From NCBI GenBank assembly GCA_035945115.1, contig DASZAN010000063.1:1-64000 (forward strand): a stretch of DNA of 64,000 nt, written 5' to 3'. A model generated the notes under the pieces. It did no database searches and was not told the DNA's origin. It worked only from the letters and a program-made list of their open reading frames with translations. The stretch is from DAHUYF01 sp035945115. GTDB lineage: Bacteria; Pseudomonadota; Alphaproteobacteria; ATCC43930; CGMCC-115725. A program made the position numbers and the translations under genes. Numbering within the stretch: the first letter of the stretch is position 1; the number at the start of each line of letters is the position of its first letter. Positions 41,182 to 48,986 of the stretch are shown here, one piece after another.

Positions 41182-42716
41182 GCGGCGCGTCGATGGACAA
41201 CGGCAGCGACCTCCGCCGCTTCTTTTCCGGCTGCGAGGCAACACCGCAACAGCCGTGGCCGCGCTACCGCCTCGCCGAGACGCAATGGCTCGATCTCGCA
41301 ACGCATCTCACGATCGTCGATTGGGCGCTGCTCGGCCTCTGGGGCGACCGCGAGGAAGTGCATGCCGCGCTCCTTAACGAGGCAAGCGGCGAGATCGCGG
41401 TGGCGTCGCTCCGGTGCAGCGAGCGCCGCTTTCCTTCGCTCGCGAGCGTGCGCCCCGGCGCGCTTCGGCTCGAGCGCGCGATCAGCGATCTTTGCGGATT
41501 GGAGGCGGCGGGAAGCGAGGACGCGCGCCCGTGGCTCGATCACGGGCAATGGCCGCGCCGCCATCCGCTCGCGGCGGCGCCGACGCCGCCCGACGCGCCT
41601 CGCGCGCCGAGCGCCTACGCGTTTCTCCCGGTATTGGGCGAGGGTGTGCACCAGATTCCGGTCGGACCTGTCCATGCCGGCATCATCGAGCCGGGCCATT
41701 TCCGCTTCCACTGCAACGGCGAAGCGGTGGTACGGCTCGAACAGCGCCTGGGCTACGTGCACAAAGGCACGGAAAGCCTGATGGCGGGAAAGCCGGTCGT
41801 TGCCGCGGCGAAGCTTGCCGGCCGCATCTCCGGCGACAGCACCGTCGCCACTGCGCTCGCCTTCGCGCGCGCCGTCGAGGCCGCGAGCGCCACGGAGGTG
41901 CCGTCGCGGGCGGTGTGGCTGCGCGCGCTCATGGCGGAGCTCGAGCGCATCGCCAACCATTTGGGCGACATCGGCGCCATCTGCAACGACGCCGCCTTCG
42001 TCTTCATGCAGTCCGAGATGACGGTGCTGCGCGAGCGCGTGCTGCAGACTGCCGACGCCGCTTTCGGCCATCGTCTGATGATGGATCGCGTCATTCCCGG
42101 CGGCGTGGCGCACGACCTCGATGCCGCGAACGCCACGCGCCTCGCCGCGCTGGTGCGCGAGCTGAGGCCGCGCCTTGCCGAGCTGATGGCGATCTATGAC
42201 AGCAAGCCGTCGCTGGTCGACCGCACCGTCGCCACCGGTGTCGTCAGCCACGATCTGGCGCGCCGCTTCGCCGCCGGCGGCTTCATCGGCCGCGCCTCCG
42301 GACGCGCCTTCGATGCCCGCAAGCGCCCGGGCTATCCGCCCTACGATGCGCTCGATTTCGCCGTGCCGGTGCTGAGCGACGGCGACGTCCACAGCCGCCT
42401 CATGATCCGCGCCAAGGAGATCGAAGCGAGCCTCGGGCTCGTCGAGCAAATCCTCGCGCGCCTACCCGCGGGCGCGATCGTCGTTCCGCTCGCGCCCCGC
42501 GCCGGCGAAGGCATGGCGCTGGTCGAGGGATTTCGCGGCGACATTCTCGCTTGGGCCGCGCTCGCGGCCGACGGCACGGTGCGTCGCGGCCATCTGCGCG
42601 ATCCCTCCTGGTTCCAATGGCCGCTCCTCGAAGCGGCGATCGAGGGCAACATCGTCGCCGACTTTCCCCTCTGCAACAAATCCTTCAACTGCTCCTACTC
42701 GGGACATGATCTCTGA
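41178..42716 (+). CDS. hyfG: HyfG-like large subunit lacking canonical NiFe cysteine ligands
   Basis: The 512-residue product fuses a NuoC-like N terminus (to about residue 160) with a NuoD/NiFe-large-subunit-like part. It keeps GYVHKGTESLMAGKP, RALMAELERIANHLGDIGAICND (in parts ELERIANHLGDIGAI) and MMDRVIPGGV. Where group 4 hydrogenases have RxCGxC, this protein has GRISGDSTVA (near residues 214-223), with no cysteine. The C-terminal DPCxxC is replaced by PLCNKSFNCSYSGHDL, cysteines 499 and 505. Binding of a NiFe centre is thus unlikely. This is the mark of Ehr-type complexes, whose substrate is unknown. Overlaps hyfF and hyfI. Confidence 0.9.
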   Translation: MSGASMDNGSDLRRFFSGCEATPQQPWPRYRLAETQWLDLATHLTIVDWALLGLWGDREEVHAALLNEASGEIAVASLRCSERRFPSLASVRPGALRLERAISDLCGLEAAGSEDARPWLDHGQWPRRHPLAAAPTPPDAPRAPSAYAFLPVLGEGVHQIPVGPVHAGIIEPGHFRFHCNGEAVVRLEQRLGYVHKGTESLMAGKPVVAAAKLAGRISGDSTVATALAFARAVEAASATEVPSRAVWLRALMAELERIANHLGDIGAICNDAAFVFMQSEMTVLRERVLQTADAAFGHRLMMDRVIPGGVAHDLDAANATRLAALVRELRPRLAELMAIYDSKPSLVDRTVATGVVSHDLARRFAAGGFIGRASGRAFDARKRPGYPPYDALDFAVPVLSDGDVHSRLMIRAKEIEASLGLVEQILARLPAGAIVVPLAPRAGEGMALVEGFRGDILAWAALAADGTVRRGHLRDPSWFQWPLLEAAIEGNIVADFPLCNKSFNCSYSGHDL

Positions 42717-43240
42717 TGTGGAAGACCCTGGCGCGGAACATCGGAACGAAGCCGCGGACGATCGATGCGCCCGACCTTGACGAGGCGCATCTCGCCGAAC
42801 TCGCAACCAAACTCGATCGCGCCGCGCGCCAGCGCCTCGGCCGCAGCCTTGCCATCCGCGAAGTCGATGCCGGTTCGTGCAATGGCTGCGAGCTCGAGAT
42901 CCACGCGCTCAACAACCCCATCTACGATCTCGAGCGCTTCGGGCTCCGTTTCGTCGCGGCGCCGCGCCACGCCGACGTGCTGCTCGTCACCGGCCCCGTC
43001 ACCGCCAATATGCGCGAAGCGCTCGAGCGCACCTACGCGGCCACGCCCGATCCCAAATGGGTGGTCGCGGTCGGCGATTGCGCACGGGATGGCGGTCTTT
43101 TCGCCGGCAGCTACGCCGTGGTGGGCGGCGTCTCGGCCGTCCTTCCCGTCGATCTCCACATTCGCGGCTGTCCGCCCACCCCCATGGCGCTGTTGCGCGG
43201 CCTGCTGTCGCTCCTCGAGGTCAATCGCCGCAAAGAATGA
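42716..43240 (+). CDS. hyfI: HyfI/NuoB-like iron-sulfur subunit
   Basis: The 174-residue product carries the four cysteines for one proximal [4Fe-4S] cluster: Cys55 and Cys58 in GSCNGCELE, Cys122 in VGDCARDGG and Cys152 in RGCPPTP. In hydrogenases and complex I this subunit passes electrons between the large subunit and the ferredoxin-like arm. Here no ferredoxin-like HyfH or HyfA is encoded. Its start overlaps the hyfG stop (TGATG). A strong hairpin directly after the stop probably ends the operon. Confidence 0.93.
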   Translation: MWKTLARNIGTKPRTIDAPDLDEAHLAELATKLDRAARQRLGRSLAIREVDAGSCNGCELEIHALNNPIYDLERFGLRFVAAPRHADVLLVTGPVTANMREALERTYAATPDPKWVVAVGDCARDGGLFAGSYAVVGGVSAVLPVDLHIRGCPPTPMALLRGLLSLLEVNRRKE

Positions 43241-43267
43241 GGCCGGACCGCCGCGCGCGGCCCGGCC
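43241..43267 (+). terminator. Hairpin ending the hyf-like operon
   Basis: Eleven-base arms GGCCGGACCGC and GCGGCCCGGCC, with one A/C mismatch, enclose CGCGC directly after the hyfI stop. Only TT follows, so termination may be partly Rho-dependent. The next gene converges from the other strand. Confidence 0.55.
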
Positions 43268-43295
43268 TTCGTCAATCGCTGAGCAACCGCCGCGC

Positions 43296-43475
43296 CTAGA
43301 CCGGCGGCGGGCCCCCTCGCCGGACCAGCCCCATGATCAACGCGATCACGAAGATCACGAGGAAAATGAAGAACAGCACTTGCGCGATGCCGGCCGCGGT
43401 GGACGCCACCCCGCCAAAGCCGAGGACGCCCGCGATGATGGCGATAACCAGGAACACCACTGCCCAATAGAGCAT
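43296..43475 (-). CDS. DUF1328 small membrane protein
   Basis: A 59-residue protein starting MLYWAVVFLVIAIIAGVLGF, followed by GGVASTAAGIAQVLFFIFLV and a C-terminal IMGLVRRGG. The two helices joined by the GFGGVASTAAGIA loop are the DUF1328 (YtjA-like) family signature, found widely in proteobacteria and often stress-induced. GGAGGG precedes ATG 43475 by four bases. It converges on the hyf-like operon. Function unknown. Confidence 0.88.
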   Translation of the reverse strand: MLYWAVVFLVIAIIAGVLGFGGVASTAAGIAQVLFFIFLVIFVIALIMGLVRRGGPPPV

Positions 43476-43604
43476 TCGGGCCCTCCGTCTCCTGAGACCC
43501 GCTCTCGAGCGGGTATGCTAGAGGGCGAACAGGGGGCCGCAACGCGGGGTTCCGCGCGAGAGGCGCTCCGCCTGGTCCCTCGTACTCGCGTCGAGCGACA
43601 GAAA

Positions 43605-43832
43605 TTAGAGGTCGGCGAGGCGCACCCAGGCGCCGGCGGCGGCGGCCAACACCAGGCCGATGGCAATGCTGCCCGATTGCAAGCTGCCGGCAAGCAAGAG
43701 CCAGAGCAGCAGCACACCCACGGCGACGGCAATGCCGCCGGCGAGGGATGCGCCGGGACCCCTCTCCTCGCGCGCGACCCGGGCCGTATCTGGCTTGATC
43801 ATGAGGACGCGGCCCCTTCCCGTCGCCCGCAT
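43605..43832 (-). CDS. Small two-helix membrane protein, hypothetical
   Basis: The product has 75 residues from ATG 43832, where AAGGGGCGG lies upstream, or 65 from ATG 43802 (MIKPDTARV). Two hydrophobic helices (GGIAVAVGVLLLWLLLAG and GSIAIGLVLAAAAGAW) are separated by SLQSG. No family is recognised. It lies 129 bases upstream of the DUF1328 gene on the same strand. Confidence 0.45.
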   Translation of the reverse strand: MRATGRGRVLMIKPDTARVAREERGPGASLAGGIAVAVGVLLLWLLLAGSLQSGSIAIGLVLAAAAGAWVRLADL

Positions 43833-44089
43833 TCTACCGCCCCTTCGGGATGATCGCCAGACACCGAAGGGGAACGCCTCGGCCGCGGCGGGGGATGTGC
43901 CATGACAAAATAAGGTCTTGCCAGGTGATTCGGGCGTGGTATCAAGCATTCGCACACTGGCACTACTTCCGCGAATGCACCCTCGTTCTTCGGACAAGAC
44001 CGGCTCGACCGTCCTTTTTTCCGGTCCCCAGCAGCGGCACCGGACATGCGCCGCCGCGCGGTGTTTATCTGTGGTGGCCGGCGATTGAT

Positions 44090-44118
44090 TTGCCGTTGCC
44101 GTTGACCCGCCTCATAAT
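44090..44118 (+). promoter_or_regulatory. Sigma-70-like promoter of the cold-shock-domain gene
   Basis: TTGCCG (44090-44095) and CATAAT (44113-44118) are 17 bases apart. The ATG lies 15 bases after the -10 box, so the message would have a very short leader, and no clear ribosome binding site is seen. Near-leaderless translation is implied. Confidence 0.5.
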
Positions 44119-44133
44119 GGGAAAGCCCATTCA

Positions 44134-44832
44134 ATGACCCTGCCTCACACGACCGCGGCCGCGCGTTTGGCCGCCAAGCTGCTTGCGCACCGGCAAACCC
44201 CACAGGACGAAGTAACGGAATTGATCCGCAACGTTCACGGCGCGCTCATGCGCTTGGGGCAGTCGGATGAAACCGTCGCCGAGGCCGAGGCAACGCCCGC
44301 CGCGGAGCCGCGAGCGCGCGCACCGCTGGTGCGTCGCCCGGGAGCGCCTCGCGCTGCCGCACCGGCCGACTTGCCGGAGGAAGCGCCGAGCGCGCCCCCA
44401 GCGGTTCCGAAACTGGTGCGCCGCGCCGACGTGGTGGCGCCCGCATCCCCGGCGCCGGCCGCTCCGTTGGCGCCACCGCCGGCGCACGGCGTGCGCGGCG
44501 TGGTGAAGTGGTTCGATCCCAAGAGTGGCAAGGGCGCGCTGCGGCTCCCCGGCATCGGCGATATCGGCTTCGAGGCGCGGGTGATGGCGGAGTCCGGCAT
44601 CAGCCGCCTGTTCAAGGGTCAAGAGGTGGAGGCGACGCTCGCGCGTGAGAGTGGTGCGGCGCAGGTGCAACGTTTGGCGCTCCCGGGCGCGGTTCAGCCG
44701 ACGCCGATTGCCGCCGGCACGGTGCGCAGCCGCCATGCGAAGCCGGTCCTCGTCGAGTTGAAGCGCGAAGCGCTCCGCCGCGCGGCCGCGCGCGCCGAGG
44801 CGGAGCAGGTGTTGGGCGGCAAGTCGCGCTGA
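44134..44832 (+). CDS. Cold-shock-domain protein with MucR-like N-terminal segment
   Basis: The 232-residue product has three parts. Residues 8-50 (LAAKLLAHRQTPQDEVTELIRNVHGALMRLG, in parts ELIRNVHGALMRLG) recall the N-terminal helices of Ros/MucR regulators. A long Ala/Pro-rich linker follows (about 50-125). Residues 127-185 form a cold-shock-like domain, GVVKWFDPKSGKGALRL, with part of the RNA-binding aromatic motif. The C terminus is basic. It may bind nucleic acid and respond to stress. No zinc-finger cysteines of MucR are present. It stands alone behind a good promoter. Confidence 0.75.
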   Translation: MTLPHTTAAARLAAKLLAHRQTPQDEVTELIRNVHGALMRLGQSDETVAEAEATPAAEPRARAPLVRRPGAPRAAAPADLPEEAPSAPPAVPKLVRRADVVAPASPAPAAPLAPPPAHGVRGVVKWFDPKSGKGALRLPGIGDIGFEARVMAESGISRLFKGQEVEATLARESGAAQVQRLALPGAVQPTPIAAGTVRSRHAKPVLVELKREALRRAAARAEAEQVLGGKSR

Positions 44833-44848
44833 GGCTAAGCCGGCCCGC

Positions 44849-45628
44849 TCAGCGCGCGCCGCGATTGGCGGCGCCGCCGTCGATGGTGACGATCGTTCCG
44901 GTGGTATAGCCCGAGAGATCGGAAGCGAGAAACGCCGCCATGGCGGCGATTTCTTCGGGCGTCGCGGCGCGGCCGAAGGGCATCGGCTTCACCAGCTCCT
45001 GCCAACGATTGGCGTCGCCGAGATTGTCTTGCGCGCGCTTCTTGAGAAGGGTCACCAGCCGGTCGGTCGCCACCGGCCCGGGATTGATGCCGACGACGCG
45101 CACGCCGGCATCGGGCGCGGCGGCACCCAACGCGCGGGTGAACGCCATGAGCGAGGCGTTGGCGCTGCTGCCGGCGATGTAGTGGGCATCCATGCGCTCA
45201 CCGGCGCTGCCGATGATGTTGACGATGACGCCGCGGCCCCTTGCCTTCATCTGGGTGAAGTAGGCGCGCGTCAGATTGACGTAACCGAACACCTTGAGGT
45301 CCCAGGCTTGCCGCCAGCGTGCCTCATCGATCTCCTCGATGGTGCCGCCGGGGATCGCGCCGGCATTGTTGACGAGAATGTCGATCTCGGGAAAGTCGCG
45401 CGCGAGCCCGCGCGCCGCCTCGCCGCTGCTGAGATCGAGCGACACGGTGGTGACGGCGACGTTGTGCTGAGCGCGGATCTCGCCCTTGGTCTTCTCGAGA
45501 TCGCCGGCGCCACGCGCCACCAGCACGAGATCGCAGCCCTCCGCCGCCAAGAGGCGCGCCGTGGCGCGGCCGATGCCCTTGGAGCCGCCGGTGATGAGCG
45601 CCTTCCGTCCGGTGAGATTGAGATCCAT
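44849..45628 (-). CDS. Short-chain dehydrogenase/reductase family protein lacking the active-site lysine
   Basis: The 259-residue product has the cofactor loop TGGSKGIG, VNNAG and a C-terminal GYTTGTIVTIDGG. The catalytic serine is Ser141 (IIGSAG) and the tyrosine Tyr150, but the position four residues on is Ser154 (YIAGSSANAS) rather than lysine. This YxxGS variant recurs in an SDR subfamily I know from proteobacteria, so it is not a sequencing slip. Activity may be altered. GGGGAGG precedes ATG 45628. An intrinsic terminator lies about 75 bases upstream on the same strand. Substrate unknown. Confidence 0.88.
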   Translation of the reverse strand: MDLNLTGRKALITGGSKGIGRATARLLAAEGCDLVLVARGAGDLEKTKGEIRAQHNVAVTTVSLDLSSGEAARGLARDFPEIDILVNNAGAIPGGTIEEIDEARWRQAWDLKVFGYVNLTRAYFTQMKARGRGVIVNIIGSAGERMDAHYIAGSSANASLMAFTRALGAAAPDAGVRVVGINPGPVATDRLVTLLKKRAQDNLGDANRWQELVKPMPFGRAATPEEIAAMAAFLASDLSGYTTGTIVTIDGGAANRGAR

Positions 45629-45700
45629 TCGCCGCCTCCCCCGCTTGTTGCCCGCCCGCCGCCTACTATGCGGCAGCCGTTCTCCTGCCGCCACCGGCCG

Positions 45701-45732
45701 AAAGAAAAAAGGGCCGCGTTTGAGGCGCGGCC
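45701..45732 (-). terminator. Intrinsic terminator upstream of the SDR gene
   Basis: On the minus strand, GGCCGCG and CGCGGCC (45712-45732) enclose CCTCAAA and are followed by CTTTTTTCTTT. This is the clearest intrinsic terminator in the window. A second small hairpin (ACGCCT/AGGCGT, 45749-45763) lies just before it. It could end read-through from pcaB, or act as an attenuator in the SDR leader. Confidence 0.7.
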
Positions 45733-45971
45733 AAAGTTTAGGGAGGAAACGCCTGAAAGGCGTCCGCGCCGCATATGGACGCAACCCAGCCGAGGAGCAA
45801 TCGGCCGAAGTTACATGGCAGCCCTGCGTTTGACGCAAGCAGATTTTGGCCACCCTGAGCACACTTGCACGCCCCCCGCCCTCGTGCCTCATATTGGCGG
45901 ATACGGTGGAGGGGACGGCGAATAGTTTGTTAACGCTGTGACGCTAGCCTTTGGGGCAAGGAGAGACGGTT

Positions 45972-46247
45972 GTGGCTGACTGGATCGACGAAGAGACGGC
46001 AAAGGCGGTGGCGGTACTGGCCACCGCGACCATCCGTTTGATCGGGCGGGAAGCGCCCGTCGTGGCGGCGCTCCAGCGCCTGCTGCAGGAGCGCAGTCGC
46101 CCCGCCTACGAGGCCGCCTGCGGCTCCTTCGACACGCTCGACCCGATCACGCGCGGCCGCATCGCCATGACCGCGCCGGTGATCGCCCGCCGCCGCCCGA
46201 AGCGCATCAGCCTGCCGGGACTGCTGGGCGCGATCAACCGCCGCTGA
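45972..46247 (+). CDS. Small hypothetical protein
   Basis: From GTG 45972, with AAGGAGAG about six bases ahead, the product has 91 residues. It is helical and soluble (ADWIDEETAKAVAVLATATIRL, in parts), with a basic C terminus ARRRPKRISLPGLLG. No family is recognised. Its last 14 bases overlap the converging pcaB end. A TTG at 45951 would add seven residues but lies inside the ribosome binding region. Confidence 0.6.
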   Translation: MADWIDEETAKAVAVLATATIRLIGREAPVVAALQRLLQERSRPAYEAACGSFDTLDPITRGRIAMTAPVIARRRPKRISLPGLLGAINRR

Positions 46248-47604
46248 CGCCGCCCGTCGCCGCCACCCTCGCCAGCACGCGATCCACCACCGCGAGCGCC
46301 TCGCCCAGATAGCGCCCCGGCTCCTTCAATCGCTCAAGCGCGGCGCGGTCGAACTCAGCCGTCACGGCGGCGTCTTGCGCCAGCACATCGACGAGCGCGC
46401 GGCCTTCGTCGAGCGCGCGGGCGCAGGCGTGTTGTACCGCGTGATGGGCGGCGCCGCGGCCGAGCTTTTCGGCGAGCGCCATCATCACCGCCTCGGCCAT
46501 GATCAAACCTTGCTGGCTCTCGAGCGTGCGGCGCATCCGCTCGGCATCGATGGAGAGGCCGCGGGCGAGCGCCACCCCGTGCACGAGCGCGCCGTCGCTG
46601 AGCGTGAAGATCTGCGGCAATGCCAGCCATTCGCTCTGCCACGCGCCGGTCGCGCGCTCATGGTCTTGCGCCAGGGCGGCGAGCATTTGCGGCACCAGCG
46701 CATGGACGCCGCGCGCCGCGGCGATGATATAGGCGCTGGCGACGGGATTGCGCTTTTGCGGCATGGTGCTGGAGCCGCCGCGGCCCGCCTCATAAGGTTC
46801 CGCCGCCTCGCCCACTTCGGTCTGCATCAAGAGCGCCGTGTCGGTGGCGATCTTGGCGAGGCTGCCGGCGATAAGGCCCAGGAAGCACGCCACCTCCGCC
46901 GGCCGTTCGCGATTGACGTGCCAAGGCGAGTCCGGCGCCGCGAGACCCAGCTCTTGCGCAAGCCCGAGCGTCACGTCACGGCCTTTCGTCCCGAGCGAAG
47001 CGAGCGTGCCGACGGCGCCGCCGAATTGCACGGCGAGGACGCGCGCGCGCAGCTCTTCCAAGCGCTGCACGTGATCGAGAAACGGCGCGAGCCAGACCGC
47101 GCATTTGTGGCCGAAGGTGATGGGGAGCGCGTGCTGGAGAAAGCTGCGGCCGGCCATCACCGTCGCGCGGTGCTGGCGCGCCTGATCGGCAAGCGCGGCG
47201 ATGAGCGCGCGGAGCCGCCGCTCGATGAGCGCCAAGCCCTCGCGCATCTGCAGCACTAGCGCCGTGTCCATGATGTCCTGGGTGGTGGCCCCCCAATGGA
47301 CATAACGATCGGCGTCGCCGCCGGCAGCGCGGCCCAATGCCTTCACGAGTCCCACCACTGGCGCCCCAACCGTGCGCGTGCTCTCGCCGAGTTCCCTGAG
47401 CGCAAGGCGATCGACTTGCGCCGCCGCGGTGATCGCTTGGGCGGCAGCATCGGGAATGATGCCGAGCCGCGCCTCGACGCGCGCCAGCGCCGCTTCGACA
47501 TCGAGCATCTTCTGCACGAAGCCGCGCTCGCCGAAGGTGGCGCGCATCTCGTCGGTGCCGAAGAGGCCGCCCAAGAGGACGGAATCGGCGGGATTGACGC
47601 TCAT
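46234..47604 (-). CDS. pcaB: 3-carboxy-cis,cis-muconate cycloisomerase
   Basis: Converts the ring-cleavage product of protocatechuate to gamma-carboxymuconolactone. The 456-residue product belongs to the fumarase/aspartase superfamily, with the signature GSSTMPQKRNP near residues 276-286, HWGATTQDIMDT and GRSFLQHALPITFG (in parts). It starts at ATG 47604, four bases after the pcaG stop. Gene order pcaH-pcaG-pcaB on one strand makes its role clear. Later steps (pcaC, pcaD, pcaIJ, pcaF) are not in the window. Confidence 0.95.
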   Translation of the reverse strand: MSVNPADSVLLGGLFGTDEMRATFGERGFVQKMLDVEAALARVEARLGIIPDAAAQAITAAAQVDRLALRELGESTRTVGAPVVGLVKALGRAAGGDADRYVHWGATTQDIMDTALVLQMREGLALIERRLRALIAALADQARQHRATVMAGRSFLQHALPITFGHKCAVWLAPFLDHVQRLEELRARVLAVQFGGAVGTLASLGTKGRDVTLGLAQELGLAAPDSPWHVNRERPAEVACFLGLIAGSLAKIATDTALLMQTEVGEAAEPYEAGRGGSSTMPQKRNPVASAYIIAAARGVHALVPQMLAALAQDHERATGAWQSEWLALPQIFTLSDGALVHGVALARGLSIDAERMRRTLESQQGLIMAEAVMMALAEKLGRGAAHHAVQHACARALDEGRALVDVLAQDAAVTAEFDRAALERLKEPGRYLGEALAVVDRVLARVAATGGVSGG

Positions 47605-47608
47605 CGCG

Positions 47609-48187
47609 TCATACCTCGAAAAAGACCGTCTCGCCTTCGCCCTGGAGCACCACATCGAAGCGATAGGCGCCGCTCTTCCCCGCCACCGGCCGTGCGAGCA
47701 GCGTCTGCCGCGCCGACGCATCGGCGATCTTGCTCAGCACGGGATCGAGCTCGTTCTCTGCCGCACGATCGGCGAAATAGATGCGCGTCATGAGATGCTT
47801 CAAGAGGCCGCGCGCGAACACCGCCATGGTGATGTGCGGGGCCTGTAGCGCATTGCCGCGGCCTGGCACCGCGCCTGGACGGATGGTGATGAAGCGGAAG
47901 CGCCCGGCCTTGTCGGCAAAAGCCCGCCCGAAGCCGAGGAAATTGGCATCGGCGGGCTTCGCTTGATGATCGTCAGGATGATGATATTTCCCCTCGCCAT
48001 TCGCCTGCCAGATCTCGAGCATGGCGTCGGGAATGGGCGCGCCGTCGCCGTCGCGCACCTGCCCTTCGATCTCGATGCGCTCGCCGCGCGCGGCGCCGTC
48101 ATGCGTCAAATCGGCGGTCTCGGCGCGATCGAGCCCCACTGCGAAGAACGGCCCCACCGTCTGCGACGGCGTCGGGATGAGCGTCAC
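47609..48187 (-). CDS. pcaG: Protocatechuate 3,4-dioxygenase, alpha subunit
   Basis: With PcaH it forms the non-heme Fe(III) enzyme that opens the protocatechuate ring between the two hydroxyls. The 192-residue product begins PTPSQTVGPFFAVGL and has DAMLEIWQANGEGKY, FRFITIRPGAVPGR and APHITMAVFARGLL, typical of the alpha chain, which lacks the iron ligands. The start is GTG 48187, one base after the pcaH stop, indicating coupled translation. Confidence 0.95.
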   Translation of the reverse strand: MTLIPTPSQTVGPFFAVGLDRAETADLTHDGAARGERIEIEGQVRDGDGAPIPDAMLEIWQANGEGKYHHPDDHQAKPADANFLGFGRAFADKAGRFRFITIRPGAVPGRGNALQAPHITMAVFARGLLKHLMTRIYFADRAAENELDPVLSKIADASARQTLLARPVAGKSGAYRFDVVLQGEGETVFFEV

Positions 48188-48188
48188 C

Positions 48189-48893
48189 TCACGCCTCCAT
48201 CGGCGTGGCGGCGCGGCCGCGCAGCACGAGATCGAAGCGATAGCCCAAGGCGAACTCCGCCTCGCTCAGGTCCGGGTCATAGCTCGAGACGAGGCGCTCG
48301 CGCGCATCCTTATCGGGCACGCTGTGGAAGATCGGATCGAGCGCCAGCAGCGGATCGCCCGGGAAATACATCTGTGTCACGAGGCGCGTGGCGAACGCGG
48401 GACCGAACACCGAGAAATGCAGATGCTGCGGCCGCCAGGCATTGGGCGAGTTGCGCCAGGGGTAAGCACCGGGCTTGATGGTAAGGAAGCGATAGCTGCC
48501 GTCGGCGCCGGTCACCACCTGCCCCTTGCCGAGGAAATTCGCGTCGAGCGGCGCGTTGTGCTGATCCGCCCCATGGCGATAGCGCCCGGCCGCGTTCGCC
48601 TGCCAGAGCTCGACGAGGGTGCCCGGCACCGGCCGGCCGTTCTCGTCAAGCACACGCCCAGCGACGATGATGCGCTCGCCGATCGGCTCACCCTTGCCTT
48701 CCTTGGTGAGATCGGCGCAATCGGGTCCCGCCCAGCCGCCGGCGAACACCGGCCCCGTCACCTCGGAAAGCGTGTGCTCGAGCGGCACGAGCGCGCGGCG
48801 CGGGGCCCGCTTCACCGTGCTCGCATATCCCGGAAAGAGATAAGGCGGGTGATTGCCGGGCTTTTCGCGCGAATAAGGGGTGACATCGGTCAT
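48189..48893 (-). CDS. pcaH: Protocatechuate 3,4-dioxygenase, beta subunit
   Basis: The catalytic, iron-binding chain. The 234-residue product has LVELWQANAAGRYRH, with the first iron tyrosine, KPGAYPWRN, with the second, and RPQHLHFSVFG, with the two histidine ligands. GGGAGG before ATG 48893 sets the start. It leads the pcaHGB operon. No LysR-type or PcaQ-like regulator is adjacent, so control is from elsewhere. Confidence 0.96.
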   Translation of the reverse strand: MTDVTPYSREKPGNHPPYLFPGYASTVKRAPRRALVPLEHTLSEVTGPVFAGGWAGPDCADLTKEGKGEPIGERIIVAGRVLDENGRPVPGTLVELWQANAAGRYRHGADQHNAPLDANFLGKGQVVTGADGSYRFLTIKPGAYPWRNSPNAWRPQHLHFSVFGPAFATRLVTQMYFPGDPLLALDPIFHSVPDKDARERLVSSYDPDLSEAEFALGYRFDLVLRGRAATPMEA

Positions 48894-48986
48894 GATCGGC
48901 CTCCCGCGCACGGTTGGTGGGATGCGACGATGCCTAAGCTACCGAACCGGCAGCGTGCGCGGCAAATTGGCTTTGTTTCGCAAATT

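Noticed and set aside
43850..44137. A 95-codon frame before the cold-shock-domain gene
   Set aside because: It crosses the promoter, shows no conserved features and ends inside the next gene's start.
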